DNA of 64,000 nucleotides from CAVTLG01 sp963735495 (GTDB taxonomy: Bacteria; Chloroflexota; Ktedonobacteria; Ktedonobacterales; Ktedonobacteraceae): assembly GCA_963735495.1 (NCBI GenBank), contig CAVTLG010000002.1, positions 682,001 through 746,000 on the forward strand, written 5' to 3'. The notes under the pieces were generated by a model. That model saw nothing but the letters and a program-made list of their open reading frames with translations, did no database searches and was not told the DNA's origin. Made by a program: the position numbers and the translations under genes. Of this stretch, positions 54,553 through 62,709 are shown piece by piece; within the stretch, counting starts at the first letter, position 1; every line of letters begins with the position of its first letter.

Positions 54553-55743
54553 ATGCAGAAACATCACGTTGTTGCGCGTGCAGAACAGCGTATAGAGCCA
54601 CTGCTTACTGATTTAGAGGCTATTGTAAATATCGACTCGGGCACATACACGAAGGCAGGCGTGGATCTGGTGGGAACCTACTTGCAGAAACGTTTTCGCG
54701 ACTTTGGTTTCTCTACCTATTTTGATCCACAGCAAGAATATGGCAATCACCTGGTCGCTATCCACAAAGGCAACGCAGCGCACGGGCCGCGCATACTGCT
54801 TGTGGGACACATGGATACCGTCTTTCCCGAGGGGGAGGCACAGCGCCGTCCGTTTTCACTGGCCCAACATAATGGTCAGCGTACAGCCAAAGGACCAGGC
54901 ATCCTGGACATGAAGTCTGGCTTGTTGCTCGGTATGTATGGGCTACATCTACTGGTCGAGAGCGCACAGACCAATTACCAGAGCGCAACCTTCGTTTTCA
55001 ACAGCGACGAGGAAGTTGGTTCGTTCTCCAGCCGAGCACTGATTCAAGAGCTGGCGCAGCACTCGGACGCGGTGATCGTGCTAGAGCCTGGACGCAAAGT
55101 CAATACAGTCGTCTCTGCCCGCAAAGGCATCGGTCATTACCGCGTTGAGGTACATGGCGTCGCCGCACATGCAGGAGCCGATCCGCAGCATGGACGCAAT
55201 GCCATTCTGGAACTGGCTCACCAAGTAGTAGCACTCCAGGCAATTAATGGCACGATTCCTGGCGTCACCCTCAATGTTGGCATCATTCATGGTGGGGAGC
55301 GTATGAATATTGTCCCCGACTTCGCTTACTGTGATATTGACGTACGTGTTAAAGATCAAGCAGGTATACAGGCAGTCGAAGCGGCACTGCACCACGTAAC
55401 GACCCGGACCGTGCTGGATGGCACAACCGTTACGTTAAAGGGCGCGATTCGCAGTATGCCTTTTGAACGGGACGAACGTAGCGCAAAACTGGTGCAACTG
55501 GTAAAAGAGGCTGGCAGTGAGTTAGGGCTGAATATTATGGATGTCAGCAGCGGAGGAGCCTCGGACGCGAATGGCACAGCTTCGTTAGGCATTCCAACCA
55601 TCGATGGACTGGGCGCAGGCGGCGCGCTCGCGCACAATCCCGATGAATATATTGAGATCGATACGCTCCCAACACGCATCGCGCTCCTCGCGGGCTTCGT
55701 GGAGAAGATTGGCAATTATTACGAGAGCGGACAGAGGCTATGA
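54553..55743 (+). CDS. M20 family metallopeptidase (carboxypeptidase G2-like)
   Basis: A 396-residue zinc-dependent exopeptidase. Metal and catalytic residues are visible: His-Asp in VGHMDTVFPEG, Asp in GILDMKSGLL, Glu-Glu in SDEEVGSFSS, Glu in VLEPGR, and the C-terminal His in ALAHNPDEY. The dimerisation domain carries GVAAHAGADPQHGRNAI. GGA lies nine bases before ATG 54553. It belongs to the ArgE/DapE/CPG2 group; substrate unknown. No signal peptide, so cytoplasmic. Confidence 0.88.
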   Translation: MQKHHVVARAEQRIEPLLTDLEAIVNIDSGTYTKAGVDLVGTYLQKRFRDFGFSTYFDPQQEYGNHLVAIHKGNAAHGPRILLVGHMDTVFPEGEAQRRPFSLAQHNGQRTAKGPGILDMKSGLLLGMYGLHLLVESAQTNYQSATFVFNSDEEVGSFSSRALIQELAQHSDAVIVLEPGRKVNTVVSARKGIGHYRVEVHGVAAHAGADPQHGRNAILELAHQVVALQAINGTIPGVTLNVGIIHGGERMNIVPDFAYCDIDVRVKDQAGIQAVEAALHHVTTRTVLDGTTVTLKGAIRSMPFERDERSAKLVQLVKEAGSELGLNIMDVSSGGASDANGTASLGIPTIDGLGAGGALAHNPDEYIEIDTLPTRIALLAGFVEKIGNYYESGQRL

Positions 55744-56014
55744 GAATATTGCTAGGGCCATGCTAACATGGTAAGATGCAGCTAACGAAACGAAACAGCG
55801 CAACATATAGATGCTGCCTTGCATTTATTAGGTCAGGGAACCCATGCCTGAAGTCAGGGGTATCCGCAGATCGGGTTGGATGAGCGTTCATACATACACA
55901 GATGACTCTGGCTAAGAGAAGGGTAGCACTTCTGTACACATATGGTTGCGAGAGCATACTGCTGAAGGGACATGAGCAGCACAGTTCAATAACAGGAAAG
56001 AGATAACATTTACT

Positions 56015-57190
56015 ATGGCCCTGACAATCGGAATTATCGGTCTTCCTCAGAGCGGGAAAACGACCTTGTTTAACGCCCTCACACAGGCCGGCGCGCCTGT
56101 GGGCGGCTACGCAACCAGCACGGTACAGGCGAATGTTGCAGTCGTACAAGTGCCAGATGCACGCCTCCAGCCACTGGCAGATATCTTCAGCCCCAAAAAG
56201 GTCACTCCAACGACGGTCGAATTTGTCGATGTGGCAGGTATGGGACAGGCAGCCCAGGCAGGGAAAGAAAAGCAAGGATTGAGCGCCGAATTCCTGGGCC
56301 ATATTCGGAACGCCGATGCCCTGGCCATTGTGCTCCGTACCTTTACGAACGATAACGTCCCGCATATCTACAATAGCATCGATCCCATGCGCGACCTGGA
56401 TAGCCTCAACGCCGAACTGACGCTCACCGATCTGGCCTCGGTCGAACGACGTATTGAGCGTACGACGAAAGCAGCTAAGTCCGGGGATAAGAAATATCAG
56501 CAAGAACTGGAGATCCTGCGTCGTTTTCAGGATGTGCTCAATGAATTGAAGCTGGTTAGTGACCTTGAGCTATCACAACAGGACCATGCGCTGCTCAAAG
56601 AACTCTTTCTGCTGACCGTCAAGCCGCGCATGTATGTTTTGAATGTCAGCGAAGATGTCCTTGGGGATGCGAACACACTCTTAGCACAGCTCGCTACCAC
56701 GGAAGATGTGTCAGAGACCGGTTTGAGTCAGGAGTTGCAAGGCATCGCGCGCGTAGCCCGACGTGCCAGGAGCGAGGGCGCAGAGGTTGTCGCAGTATCC
56801 GCCCGTCTGGAGGCTGAGCTAGCGGAACTCCCAGAAGATGATGCGCGTGAATACCTCGAAGCGCTGGGGCTACCGCAATTGGGAGCCGACCGTGTTATCC
56901 AGGTTGGCTACCGCTTGCTCAATCTGATCACCTTTCTGACAGCAGGCGAGGATGAAGTACGCGCCTGGACTGTCACAAAAGGCGCAAAAGCTCCTGAGGC
57001 CGCAGGCAAGATCCATTCGGACATCGAGCGAGGCTTCATACGCGCCGAAGTGACCAGCTTCGACGATTTTATGGCGAGTGGAGGCTCTTTTGCTGCCGCC
57101 ACGAAAAAAGGCGTGCTACGCCTCGAAGGCAAGGACTATGTCGTGCAGGATGGCGATATCGCCCATTTCCGTTTCAACGTTGGCAAATAA
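56015..57190 (+). CDS. ychF: Ribosome-binding ATPase YchF
   Basis: A 391-residue Obg-family protein that, unlike its GTPase relatives, binds ATP because the G4 motif NKxD is replaced: here YVLNVSED. The P-loop is GLPQSGKTTLFNALT (residues 8-22), G3 is DVAGM, and the C-terminal 85 residues are a TGS domain (RAWTVTKGAKAPEAAGKIHSD and the final DGDIAHFRFNV). YchF/OLA1 proteins bind the ribosome and are linked to stress response. A short hairpin follows the stop. Confidence 0.95.
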   Translation: MALTIGIIGLPQSGKTTLFNALTQAGAPVGGYATSTVQANVAVVQVPDARLQPLADIFSPKKVTPTTVEFVDVAGMGQAAQAGKEKQGLSAEFLGHIRNADALAIVLRTFTNDNVPHIYNSIDPMRDLDSLNAELTLTDLASVERRIERTTKAAKSGDKKYQQELEILRRFQDVLNELKLVSDLELSQQDHALLKELFLLTVKPRMYVLNVSEDVLGDANTLLAQLATTEDVSETGLSQELQGIARVARRARSEGAEVVAVSARLEAELAELPEDDAREYLEALGLPQLGADRVIQVGYRLLNLITFLTAGEDEVRAWTVTKGAKAPEAAGKIHSDIERGFIRAEVTSFDDFMASGGSFAAATKKGVLRLEGKDYVVQDGDIAHFRFNVGK

Positions 57191-57225
57191 GCCCCGCTAA
57201 GTCAGCATACTACCTGGTTTTCCCT

Positions 57226-57253
57226 GGCGGCCTCGCAAGCAAAGGAGGCCGCT
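57226..57253 (+). terminator. Hairpin after ychF
   Basis: GCGGCCTC (57227-57234) pairs with GAGGCCGC (57245-57252), followed by a short TTTG. A weak intrinsic terminator. Confidence 0.55.
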
Positions 57254-57427
57254 TTGAACTATCGAAAATTTGCATTTATGTTTCCACTCCAAAATTGACC
57301 TTATATACCCCTTTCAGAGACTTTTTCTTTCCTGTATATTTTTGTAGGCAGTAAAGAAATGCTCGTTTGGATATTTGAAGATCCAAAGGGATAGGAAGTT
57401 CCTCATCACATAAAGGAGAAGGATTTC

Positions 57428-57835
57428 ATGAAGAACCTTGTTATTCGTACGGTAATTGCTCTCGCCTTACTGCTCACTCTCGGAGCCTTTTTTGGAGGGG
57501 TTAGTCCCACAGCAGCCATCCCAGCTCACGCGACTTCTTTCACACCTGACACCGCTCGCGTAGACTGTAGCGCACCCAGTAACAGTGCAGAATTAGTGGT
57601 AGATTCCGACTATGGTGGCGATATCGACTGTTTTGCTGGCAGCGGAGCACAGGGTGGTCTCGCCATTTACAATGTTGGCTGGGTCTGCACAGAAGGCGAC
57701 TCTGGTTATGTCGTGTATCATGATGATGGGGCGAGTTATTATGTCCAATATGACATACCAGACAATCAGTGCCTCTGGGTTAGTGGGACCGACGGAGTCT
57801 ACGTCAATGTGGTGGTCACTGTAGAGCTTGACTAA
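57428..57835 (+). CDS. Small secreted protein with four cysteines
   Basis: A 135-residue protein; AAAGGAGAAGG precedes ATG 57428. Residues 1-36 are a Sec signal peptide (positively charged start, ALALLLTLGAFFGG core, AHA cleavage). The mature part is about 100 residues, acidic, beta-rich by appearance, with Cys47, Cys68, Cys87 and Cys115 that could form two disulfides. Many Gly-Asp and Tyr-Val pairs are present (DSGYVVYHDDGASYYVQYD). I do not recognise the family; inhibitor-like or crystallin-like folds are possible. It stands alone. Confidence 0.7.
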   Translation: MKNLVIRTVIALALLLTLGAFFGGVSPTAAIPAHATSFTPDTARVDCSAPSNSAELVVDSDYGGDIDCFAGSGAQGGLAIYNVGWVCTEGDSGYVVYHDDGASYYVQYDIPDNQCLWVSGTDGVYVNVVVTVELD

Positions 57836-58053
57836 ACACCATGAGTTCCCCTAGATTTCCTGAGCGCACGTTCGAGCAAGAGGAAAAAGGGGGCACATAC
57901 AAACAGATCCTTGCTCTGCAGTGCCCAGATGTGCTCACCTGGTTGCACTTGCAGAGAGGATCTGCATCATTGCATTTTTCCGGCACAGAAGCATTATCAA
58001 ATACCGTGACTCCCTGACTAAATACCAGCAGAAGATGCGAAAGAAACTTGCAC

Positions 58054-58293
58054 CTATTCGTATTGCTTGATCAACTTATCGATTAAGCTGCCTATCTCAT
58101 GCCACACGTGATGCTGATAATCCAGCATACGCGACTGATTGAGATCAAACTCGCGATTAGAAGCATCTTTCCTGGCATTTTCTGCGAATTTCTGCGAGAG
58201 CGCCAGCGTTTTCTCACCGCGACCATGCAGGTAAACTTCTAGCTCGTGCAAATCTTTGAGCAGCGCCGCCAGCTTCTCCTCATTATTTGGCAT
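58054..58293 (-). CDS. Small helical protein of unknown function
   Basis: A 79-residue hydrophilic, probably all-helical protein (LAALLKDLHELEVYLHGRGEKTLAL, then LDYQHHVWHEIGSLIDKLI). AAGGGA lies about 11 bases before ATG. It follows the CMD-family gene by 66 bp on the same strand and could be co-transcribed with it. No family recognised. Confidence 0.5.
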   Translation of the reverse strand: MPNNEEKLAALLKDLHELEVYLHGRGEKTLALSQKFAENARKDASNREFDLNQSRMLDYQHHVWHEIGSLIDKLIKQYE

Positions 58294-58358
58294 AATGTTC
58301 GTTTCCCTTATCTCTAGCTTGTTTGCCTATGCTCTCCATCACCGCCAGGTAACACGCG

Positions 58359-58865
58359 TTACGCTTCATTCAGCTTGAGCGCATCCGCAAAGCGATTGAA
58401 AAAATTGAACAGACCAATAACCGTTGTGATCTCTACTAACTCACCATCATCAAATTGCGCCTGCAACTCGTCCCAGAGATCCTCGCCCACATCCTGGGCG
58501 CTTGTTGTCATAATTTCGGCATAACGCAACGCCACCAGCTCGCGTGCGGAGAAGAGATGGCGGTGTTCATCAATGCGATAGAGCGCATCCAGTAGCGCTT
58601 CACTGACACCCAGCTGCCTTGCCAAGGCAGTATGAGCGGCTATTCAGTAGTAGCAATGATTCACCTGCGAAACACGGATCGCCAGCAACTCTTTCAACTT
58701 TGGTTCAACCGTCCCACCACGCATTGCAGCTTCCAACAGTTCCATCGCGTGCTGCATAAGAGCTGGACGATGTCCCAGCGTGCGAAAGAGTGTCGACATA
58801 GTCGCGAAACTTGCGCTATCTACGGCAGGTAACTGCACCGAATCGTCAGGAGGGATACGTGGCAT
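58359..58865 (-). CDS. Carboxymuconolactone decarboxylase/AhpD-like protein with in-frame UGA (likely selenocysteine)
   Basis: Read through the TGA at 58644-58646, the frame gives one 168-residue protein of normal CMD-family length. The active-site region reads VNHCYY-(TGA)-IAAHTALA; in relatives it is NxCxYCxxxH, so the TGA stands exactly where the resolving Cys should be (residue 74, after Cys71 and before His78). Both halves match the family without any other damage (KLKELLAIRVSQ before; ARQLGVSEALLDALYRIDEHRHLF after), and they are in the same frame. A hairpin with a GGC loop lies 20 nt after the TGA, a fit for a bacterial SECIS. AhpD-like enzymes use the Cys pair for peroxide or thiol chemistry. 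The alternative is a single nonsense mutation of TGC/TGT. Confidence 0.75.
58614..58630 (-). promoter_or_regulatory. Candidate bacterial SECIS hairpin
   Basis: In the mRNA CUGCCUU, loop GGC, AAGGCAG form a perfect 7-bp stem. The loop begins 20 nt after the UGA and has G at its first two positions, as expected for SelB-recognised elements. Confidence 0.55.
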
Positions 58866-59146
58866 ATCTCTATTTCCTCATCTATTTATTGATGTTGACC
58901 TATTTATACTTTTTGTAGGAGAACAATGCTCCTCACCTCACTATTATAGCAGGTGCTGAACAGTGCGCCATCCAGCCCTTGTTATGAAAACAGAACTGTT
59001 CCGAGAGCGGGAACACCCATGGGATGCGCAACGAGCTTTTTTAACTGAATAAGAAAAGAGAAAAACTGGCGAAGGGCCGAAGAAATGTGGCTCCTTGTAA
59101 GAAAGAGATCTGTAGTGATTTTCGCACAAGGAGGACACCAACCAGT

Positions 59147-59434
59147 ATGACGCATTCCAATGTCAGATTTCAAGTGGACCCCACGTCCGCCCCTTCCCTT
59201 CCCCCTTGGATGGAGGAAGTGGCCGCAGTGGCTCACATTCTCACGCAAACCGGGTTCATCTCGGCGCTCGAAGAGCACGTGCGATTTGCCCGTGCCCGCT
59301 TCGGCACCTTCGGAGGGCCAGGCAATGGGGATCTGCGTGGAGAACTCCAGCGTGCTTGCCAGGTAGCCACCACCTATGCGACGAACCATCAGCTTCTTCC
59401 ATCCCAGATCCTGCTCCGCCTGGATGGCGGGTAA
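59147..59434 (+). pseudogene. Internally deleted transposase remnant
   Basis: A 95-codon frame from ATG 59147 (AAGGAGG upstream). The first 49 residues (LPPWMEEVAAVAHILTQTGF then VRFARARFG) look like the N-terminus of a DDE transposase of the IS1380 type common in Ktedonobacteria. The remainder (GTFGGPGNGDLRGELQRACQ, LLRLDGG) looks like a later region of the same protein. The catalytic core between is missing, and the frame ends soon after. Family identity is from memory and is tentative. Confidence 0.55.
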
Positions 59435-59446
59435 CGACTTCCAATA

Positions 59447-59505
59447 GGGGTCCCGACATTTATCTCTTTCCTCTCTTGCTTAGCGGGAAAAAATGTCGGG
59501 ACCCC
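59447..59505. repeat. 59-bp hairpin element after the transposase remnant
   Basis: GGGGTCCCGACATTT (59447-59461) pairs perfectly with 59491-59505. It abuts the truncated transposase frame and may be a small palindromic element that ended it. A second weaker inverted repeat, GACTAGGA/TCCTAGTC, spans 59530-59587. Confidence 0.5.
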
Positions 59506-59621
59506 AAGATAGCGCACGCAAGGGAGACCGACTAGGAAAATCTTGCGGTTTTTAGGCTTGTGATAGATTTTTGCACAAATCCTAGTCATCCCTCTACAAG
59601 AGCACTCCCTGCTAAGCAGGC

Positions 59622-60074
59622 CTATTTGATGCCGACGACCATGGACTCCGGGCCAGTGAGATGCTCAACAGAGGTGTGACGAAAGCCGACCTCTCGCATC
59701 CACGAAGCACAATCAGCCCCGGTATAATCGAACCCTCCCCGTGTTTGAATCAACATATTCAGACTCATCAACAAACCGGCGGCGTTTTCACGGCGATCAT
59801 CATCAATGATGGCATCGTAAACAATGAGCGCTCCGTTGCTTGGCAGGGCTTCAGGGGTGGTGCCAAACAACGCGCACATCTTCTCACGAAAGTAGAGGCT
59901 TGGTTCAGCGCCTCCGGTTTCCCAGCGCGACACCTCCACATCACTGGTCCCGATCATCGTCGCCACGTACACCTGAGTCCAGTTCTTCTTGAGCCGTTGC
60001 GCCTTCAATTGCTCGTTGGGTCTTCGCTCTGGTTTCATTCTGCTGTGCTTTGGTGCCTGCTGCGCGTTGCTCAT
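59622..60074 (-). pseudogene. Chimera: XRE helix-turn-helix joined to O-methyltransferase C-terminus
   Basis: A 150-residue frame from ATG 60074 (GAGG upstream). Residues 18-77 are an XRE-type HTH of the Ktedonobacter kind (NEQLKAQRLKKNWTQ, VEVSRWETGGAEPSLYFREK). From about residue 80 the sequence changes to the end of a SAM-dependent O-methyltransferase (GALIVYDAIIDDDRRENAAG, GGFDYTGADCASWMREVGF, GPESMVVGIK), without the SAM-binding part. The join is in frame. The methyltransferase part is not functional as an enzyme; the HTH part may still bind DNA. Confidence 0.7.
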
Positions 60075-60526
60075 ATTTTCCTCGTTCGCAAACTTCATCG
60101 ACATGCAACCGCTTGCTCTCTTTGCGAAAAGGCAGAGCAAGGGTATAAAGAGATGTTAAGTGTTTGATAAGTTGCTAATCCTGCTTTCAAGTATACTTCT
60201 TACACATGGGTTGTGCAATGTGTAAATCCCGTTGCGCATCCCGTGGGAGCAGGGGCACTCGGAACACTTAGAAGCAGTGTGACAAGGAATGAAGGCAGAG
60301 CAGGACCACACGTAACTCGATAAAATATCCTCCAAAAGAGACTCGCGGAACCCCTGCCTAAAAAGGCCGTGGCCCTGCTTGCAGGTTTGAAAAATTACCT
60401 GGTAGTAATGTTCGAGAAGAAAGCCAAGCCATTTATAGTTATATAGAACATTAAAAATGCGTAAATTGCGGCGCAGTAAAAGATGTCGTCAATTTTGCCG
60501 TGTCATAATATGCCTGTTTCACTGGA

Positions 60527-60556
60527 TTGACAGCGCTCCTGGCTCATGTTTACAAT
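60527..60556 (+). promoter_or_regulatory. purKE promoter
   Basis: TTGACA (60527-60532), 18-bp spacer, TACAAT (60551-60556), 28 bp before the purK start. The upstream 60075-60526 shows no gene. Confidence 0.65.
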
Positions 60557-60584
60557 GGAGTAGCAAGCCATAAAGGAGTACCCA

Positions 60585-61754
60585 TTGACAGTAAATACAA
60601 CAGATAGCAATCAGGAAGCACAGATTATCGCGACCACGCGTATCGGCATCATCGGTGGTGGTCAGCTTGGACTTATGCTTAGCGAAGCCGCACGTGCGAT
60701 GGGCTACGCAGCAGTCACTGTGCTTGATCCTACGCCACAGAGTCCAGCCGCCAGCGTGGCAGACCAGATCGTTGGCAGCTTGAAAGATCCCGTGGCACTA
60801 CATCAGTTAGCCGCACGTGCTGATATTCTCACCTACGAGATTGAACATATCAACACACAGGCGCTTCAGGCACTACAAGCCACAGGAGCAAAGATCTATC
60901 CTTCACCTGAGCTACTCAGCATTATTCAGAATAAATATCGGCAGAAAGAGTTTCTTGCGCAGCATGGTATAGCGGTTGCTCCCTCTCTGTCGCTTGCTCA
61001 ACCTGCTGATCTCGAACAGGCGGTACAAAACTGGGGCTATCCGCTTGTCTTGAAGGCCAAAAAAGATGCCTACGACGGTCGCGGCAATGCCCGCATTAAT
61101 CGGCAGCAGGATATTGCAGAGGCCCTGACGAAACTGGGTGATCGTGACCTGTATGTAGAGCGCTGTCTGGATCTTGACAAGGAATTAGGCGTTATGATTG
61201 CTCGCAACGAGCGCGGTGAGCTGGCAAGCTATCCAGTAGTCGAAATGATCCATGCGCGCGACATCTGTCAAACAGTGATCGCGCCCGCTGCTATCCCGCT
61301 TGAACGCCAACAAGAGGCTCAACAGATCGCACGCCAGAGCATTGAGGTACTCAACGGTATTGGTATCTTCGGCGTAGAGATGTTCCTGGATAAAGCAGGC
61401 AAAATCTGGCTCAACGAAATCGCGCCACGTCCGCATAATCTCGGACACTATACTATTGAAGCTTGCCAGACTTCACAATATACACAACTGTTACGCGCCA
61501 TTACGAATTTGTCGCTCACATCGACAGCGATGCATTACCCGCTAGCAGTGATGGAAAACATTCTCGGCACACGCAACGGACCAGCCGAACCGCGCTGGTC
61601 TAAAGACTTCGATCCAGCCCATGTTTTCGTTCACCTGTATGGGAAACGAGAGACCAGGGTTGATCGCAAAATGGGCCATATCACCGTTGTTGGTGAAGAT
61701 CTAACCAGTGTCTACGCACAAGCAAAGGAGGCGAGAGCCGCGCTCTCGATATAA
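60585..61754 (+). CDS. purK: N5-carboxyaminoimidazole ribonucleotide synthase
   Basis: A 389-residue ATP-grasp enzyme of purine synthesis that makes N5-CAIR from AIR, bicarbonate and ATP. The N-terminal loop IGIIGGGQLGLMLSEAARAMG, the DAYDGRGN glycine loop, GVEMFLDKAGKIWLNEIAPRPHNLGHYTIEAC and HLYGKRETRVDRKMGHITV are family marks. The start is TTG 60585, with AAGGAG six bases upstream. purE follows by nine bases. Confidence 0.95.
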   Translation: MTVNTTDSNQEAQIIATTRIGIIGGGQLGLMLSEAARAMGYAAVTVLDPTPQSPAASVADQIVGSLKDPVALHQLAARADILTYEIEHINTQALQALQATGAKIYPSPELLSIIQNKYRQKEFLAQHGIAVAPSLSLAQPADLEQAVQNWGYPLVLKAKKDAYDGRGNARINRQQDIAEALTKLGDRDLYVERCLDLDKELGVMIARNERGELASYPVVEMIHARDICQTVIAPAAIPLERQQEAQQIARQSIEVLNGIGIFGVEMFLDKAGKIWLNEIAPRPHNLGHYTIEACQTSQYTQLLRAITNLSLTSTAMHYPLAVMENILGTRNGPAEPRWSKDFDPAHVFVHLYGKRETRVDRKMGHITVVGEDLTSVYAQAKEARAALSI

Positions 61755-61763
61755 TAGTCAGGC

Positions 61764-62375
61764 ATGTCAACAGATGAAAAAGCGCTACGCACAGCATTAA
61801 CACAGGAACATGGTATCCTTGTCTCAGCCGAGGGCGTCGGTGAGGCGGCCAGGGGCCTGCCCAAAGTGCTTATCACGATGGGCAGCGACTCAGATCTTCC
61901 CCTTATGATGAAGGCCATTGATACGCTCAGACATGAATTCGGTATTCCCTGCCTGGTACAGATCAACTCTGTACATCGCGACTTGCGCACCGTCGTGCAG
62001 CACATAGACAATCTGCCAGACTCAGTACAAGTCGTCATCGCCTGCGCAGGCGGGGCGGCGCATCTGCCCGGTAATATTGCCGACTTACGAGCAGACTTGC
62101 CAGTCATCGGCGTCCCGCGCGATCTGGGCGCACTCAAAGGTATTGACGCGCTACTCTCCATGGTGCAGATGCCAGAAGGAGCACCTGTTGCGGTCATGGC
62201 CATCGGTGAAGCTGGCGCAGTAAACGCGGCGATCCACGCGGCTAAAGAGCTGGCTATCGCTGATACGCGTATCAAAGAGCGCTTGCTAACGTATGCCGAG
62301 AAGCGCAAGGCACGCGTGCATGGACAAAACACAACCCTGGAGCAAAAGCTTATCAATTACGCGAAAAAATCCTGA
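61764..62375 (+). CDS. purE: N5-CAIR mutase
   Basis: A 203-residue PurE that converts N5-CAIR to CAIR. The core begins near residue 35 with KVLITMGSDSDLPLM, then IACAGGAAHLPGNIADL and GVPRDLGALKGIDALLSMVQMPEGAPVAVMAIGEAGAVNAAI. A 34-residue N-terminal extension precedes the core, so a later start is possible; the ribosome site at ATG 61764 is weak. The last six codons and the TGA lie inside the first unit of the tandem array that follows. Confidence 0.93.
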   Translation: MSTDEKALRTALTQEHGILVSAEGVGEAARGLPKVLITMGSDSDLPLMMKAIDTLRHEFGIPCLVQINSVHRDLRTVVQHIDNLPDSVQVVIACAGGAAHLPGNIADLRADLPVIGVPRDLGALKGIDALLSMVQMPEGAPVAVMAIGEAGAVNAAIHAAKELAIADTRIKERLLTYAEKRKARVHGQNTTLEQKLINYAKKS

Positions 62376-62709
62376 ATACTAGTATCGCCATACCTTTACG
62401 CGAAAAAATCCTGAATACTAGTATCGCCATACCTTTACGCGAAAAAATCCTGAATACTAGTATCGCCATACCTTTACGCGAAAAAATCCTGAATACTAGT
62501 ATCGCCATACCTTTACGCGAAAAAATCCTGAATACTAGTATCGCCATACCTTTACGCGAAAAAATCCTGAATACTAGTATCGCCATACCTTTACGCGAAA
62601 AAATCCTGAATACTAGTATCGCCATACCTTTACGCGAAAAAATCCTGAATACTAGTATCGCCATACCTTTACGCGAAAAAATCCTGAATACTAGTATCGC
62701 CATACCTTT
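62359..62709. repeat. Perfect tandem array, 9 x 39 bp
   Basis: Nine identical 39-bp units fill 351 bp. Each unit begins ACGCGAAAAAATCCTGA (the end of purE including its stop) and ends with TATCGCCATACCTTT, the complement of the last codons of the convergent gene. Each contains the palindrome ATACTAGTAT. Because 39 is a multiple of three, frames stay open on the minus strand, giving a 13-residue repeat that I regard as fortuitous. Confidence 0.95.

Noticed and set aside
55763..56503. 246-residue minus-strand frame over the start of ychF
   Set aside because: It lies antisense to the P-loop region of ychF and shows no domain or ribosome site.
58359..58625. Second half of the CMD-family gene as a separate gene starting at TTG
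   Set aside because: Same frame as the first half, no ribosome site, and it would lack the active-site Cys; a single gene read through UGA explains it better.
62353..62703. Minus-strand frame of 116 residues made of 13-residue repeats
   Set aside because: It only reflects the 39-bp unit being a multiple of three; no ribosome site, and it overlaps the ends of two real genes.
62359..62709. Tandem array as a CRISPR
   Set aside because: Units are contiguous and identical with no spacers, and derive from flanking gene ends.
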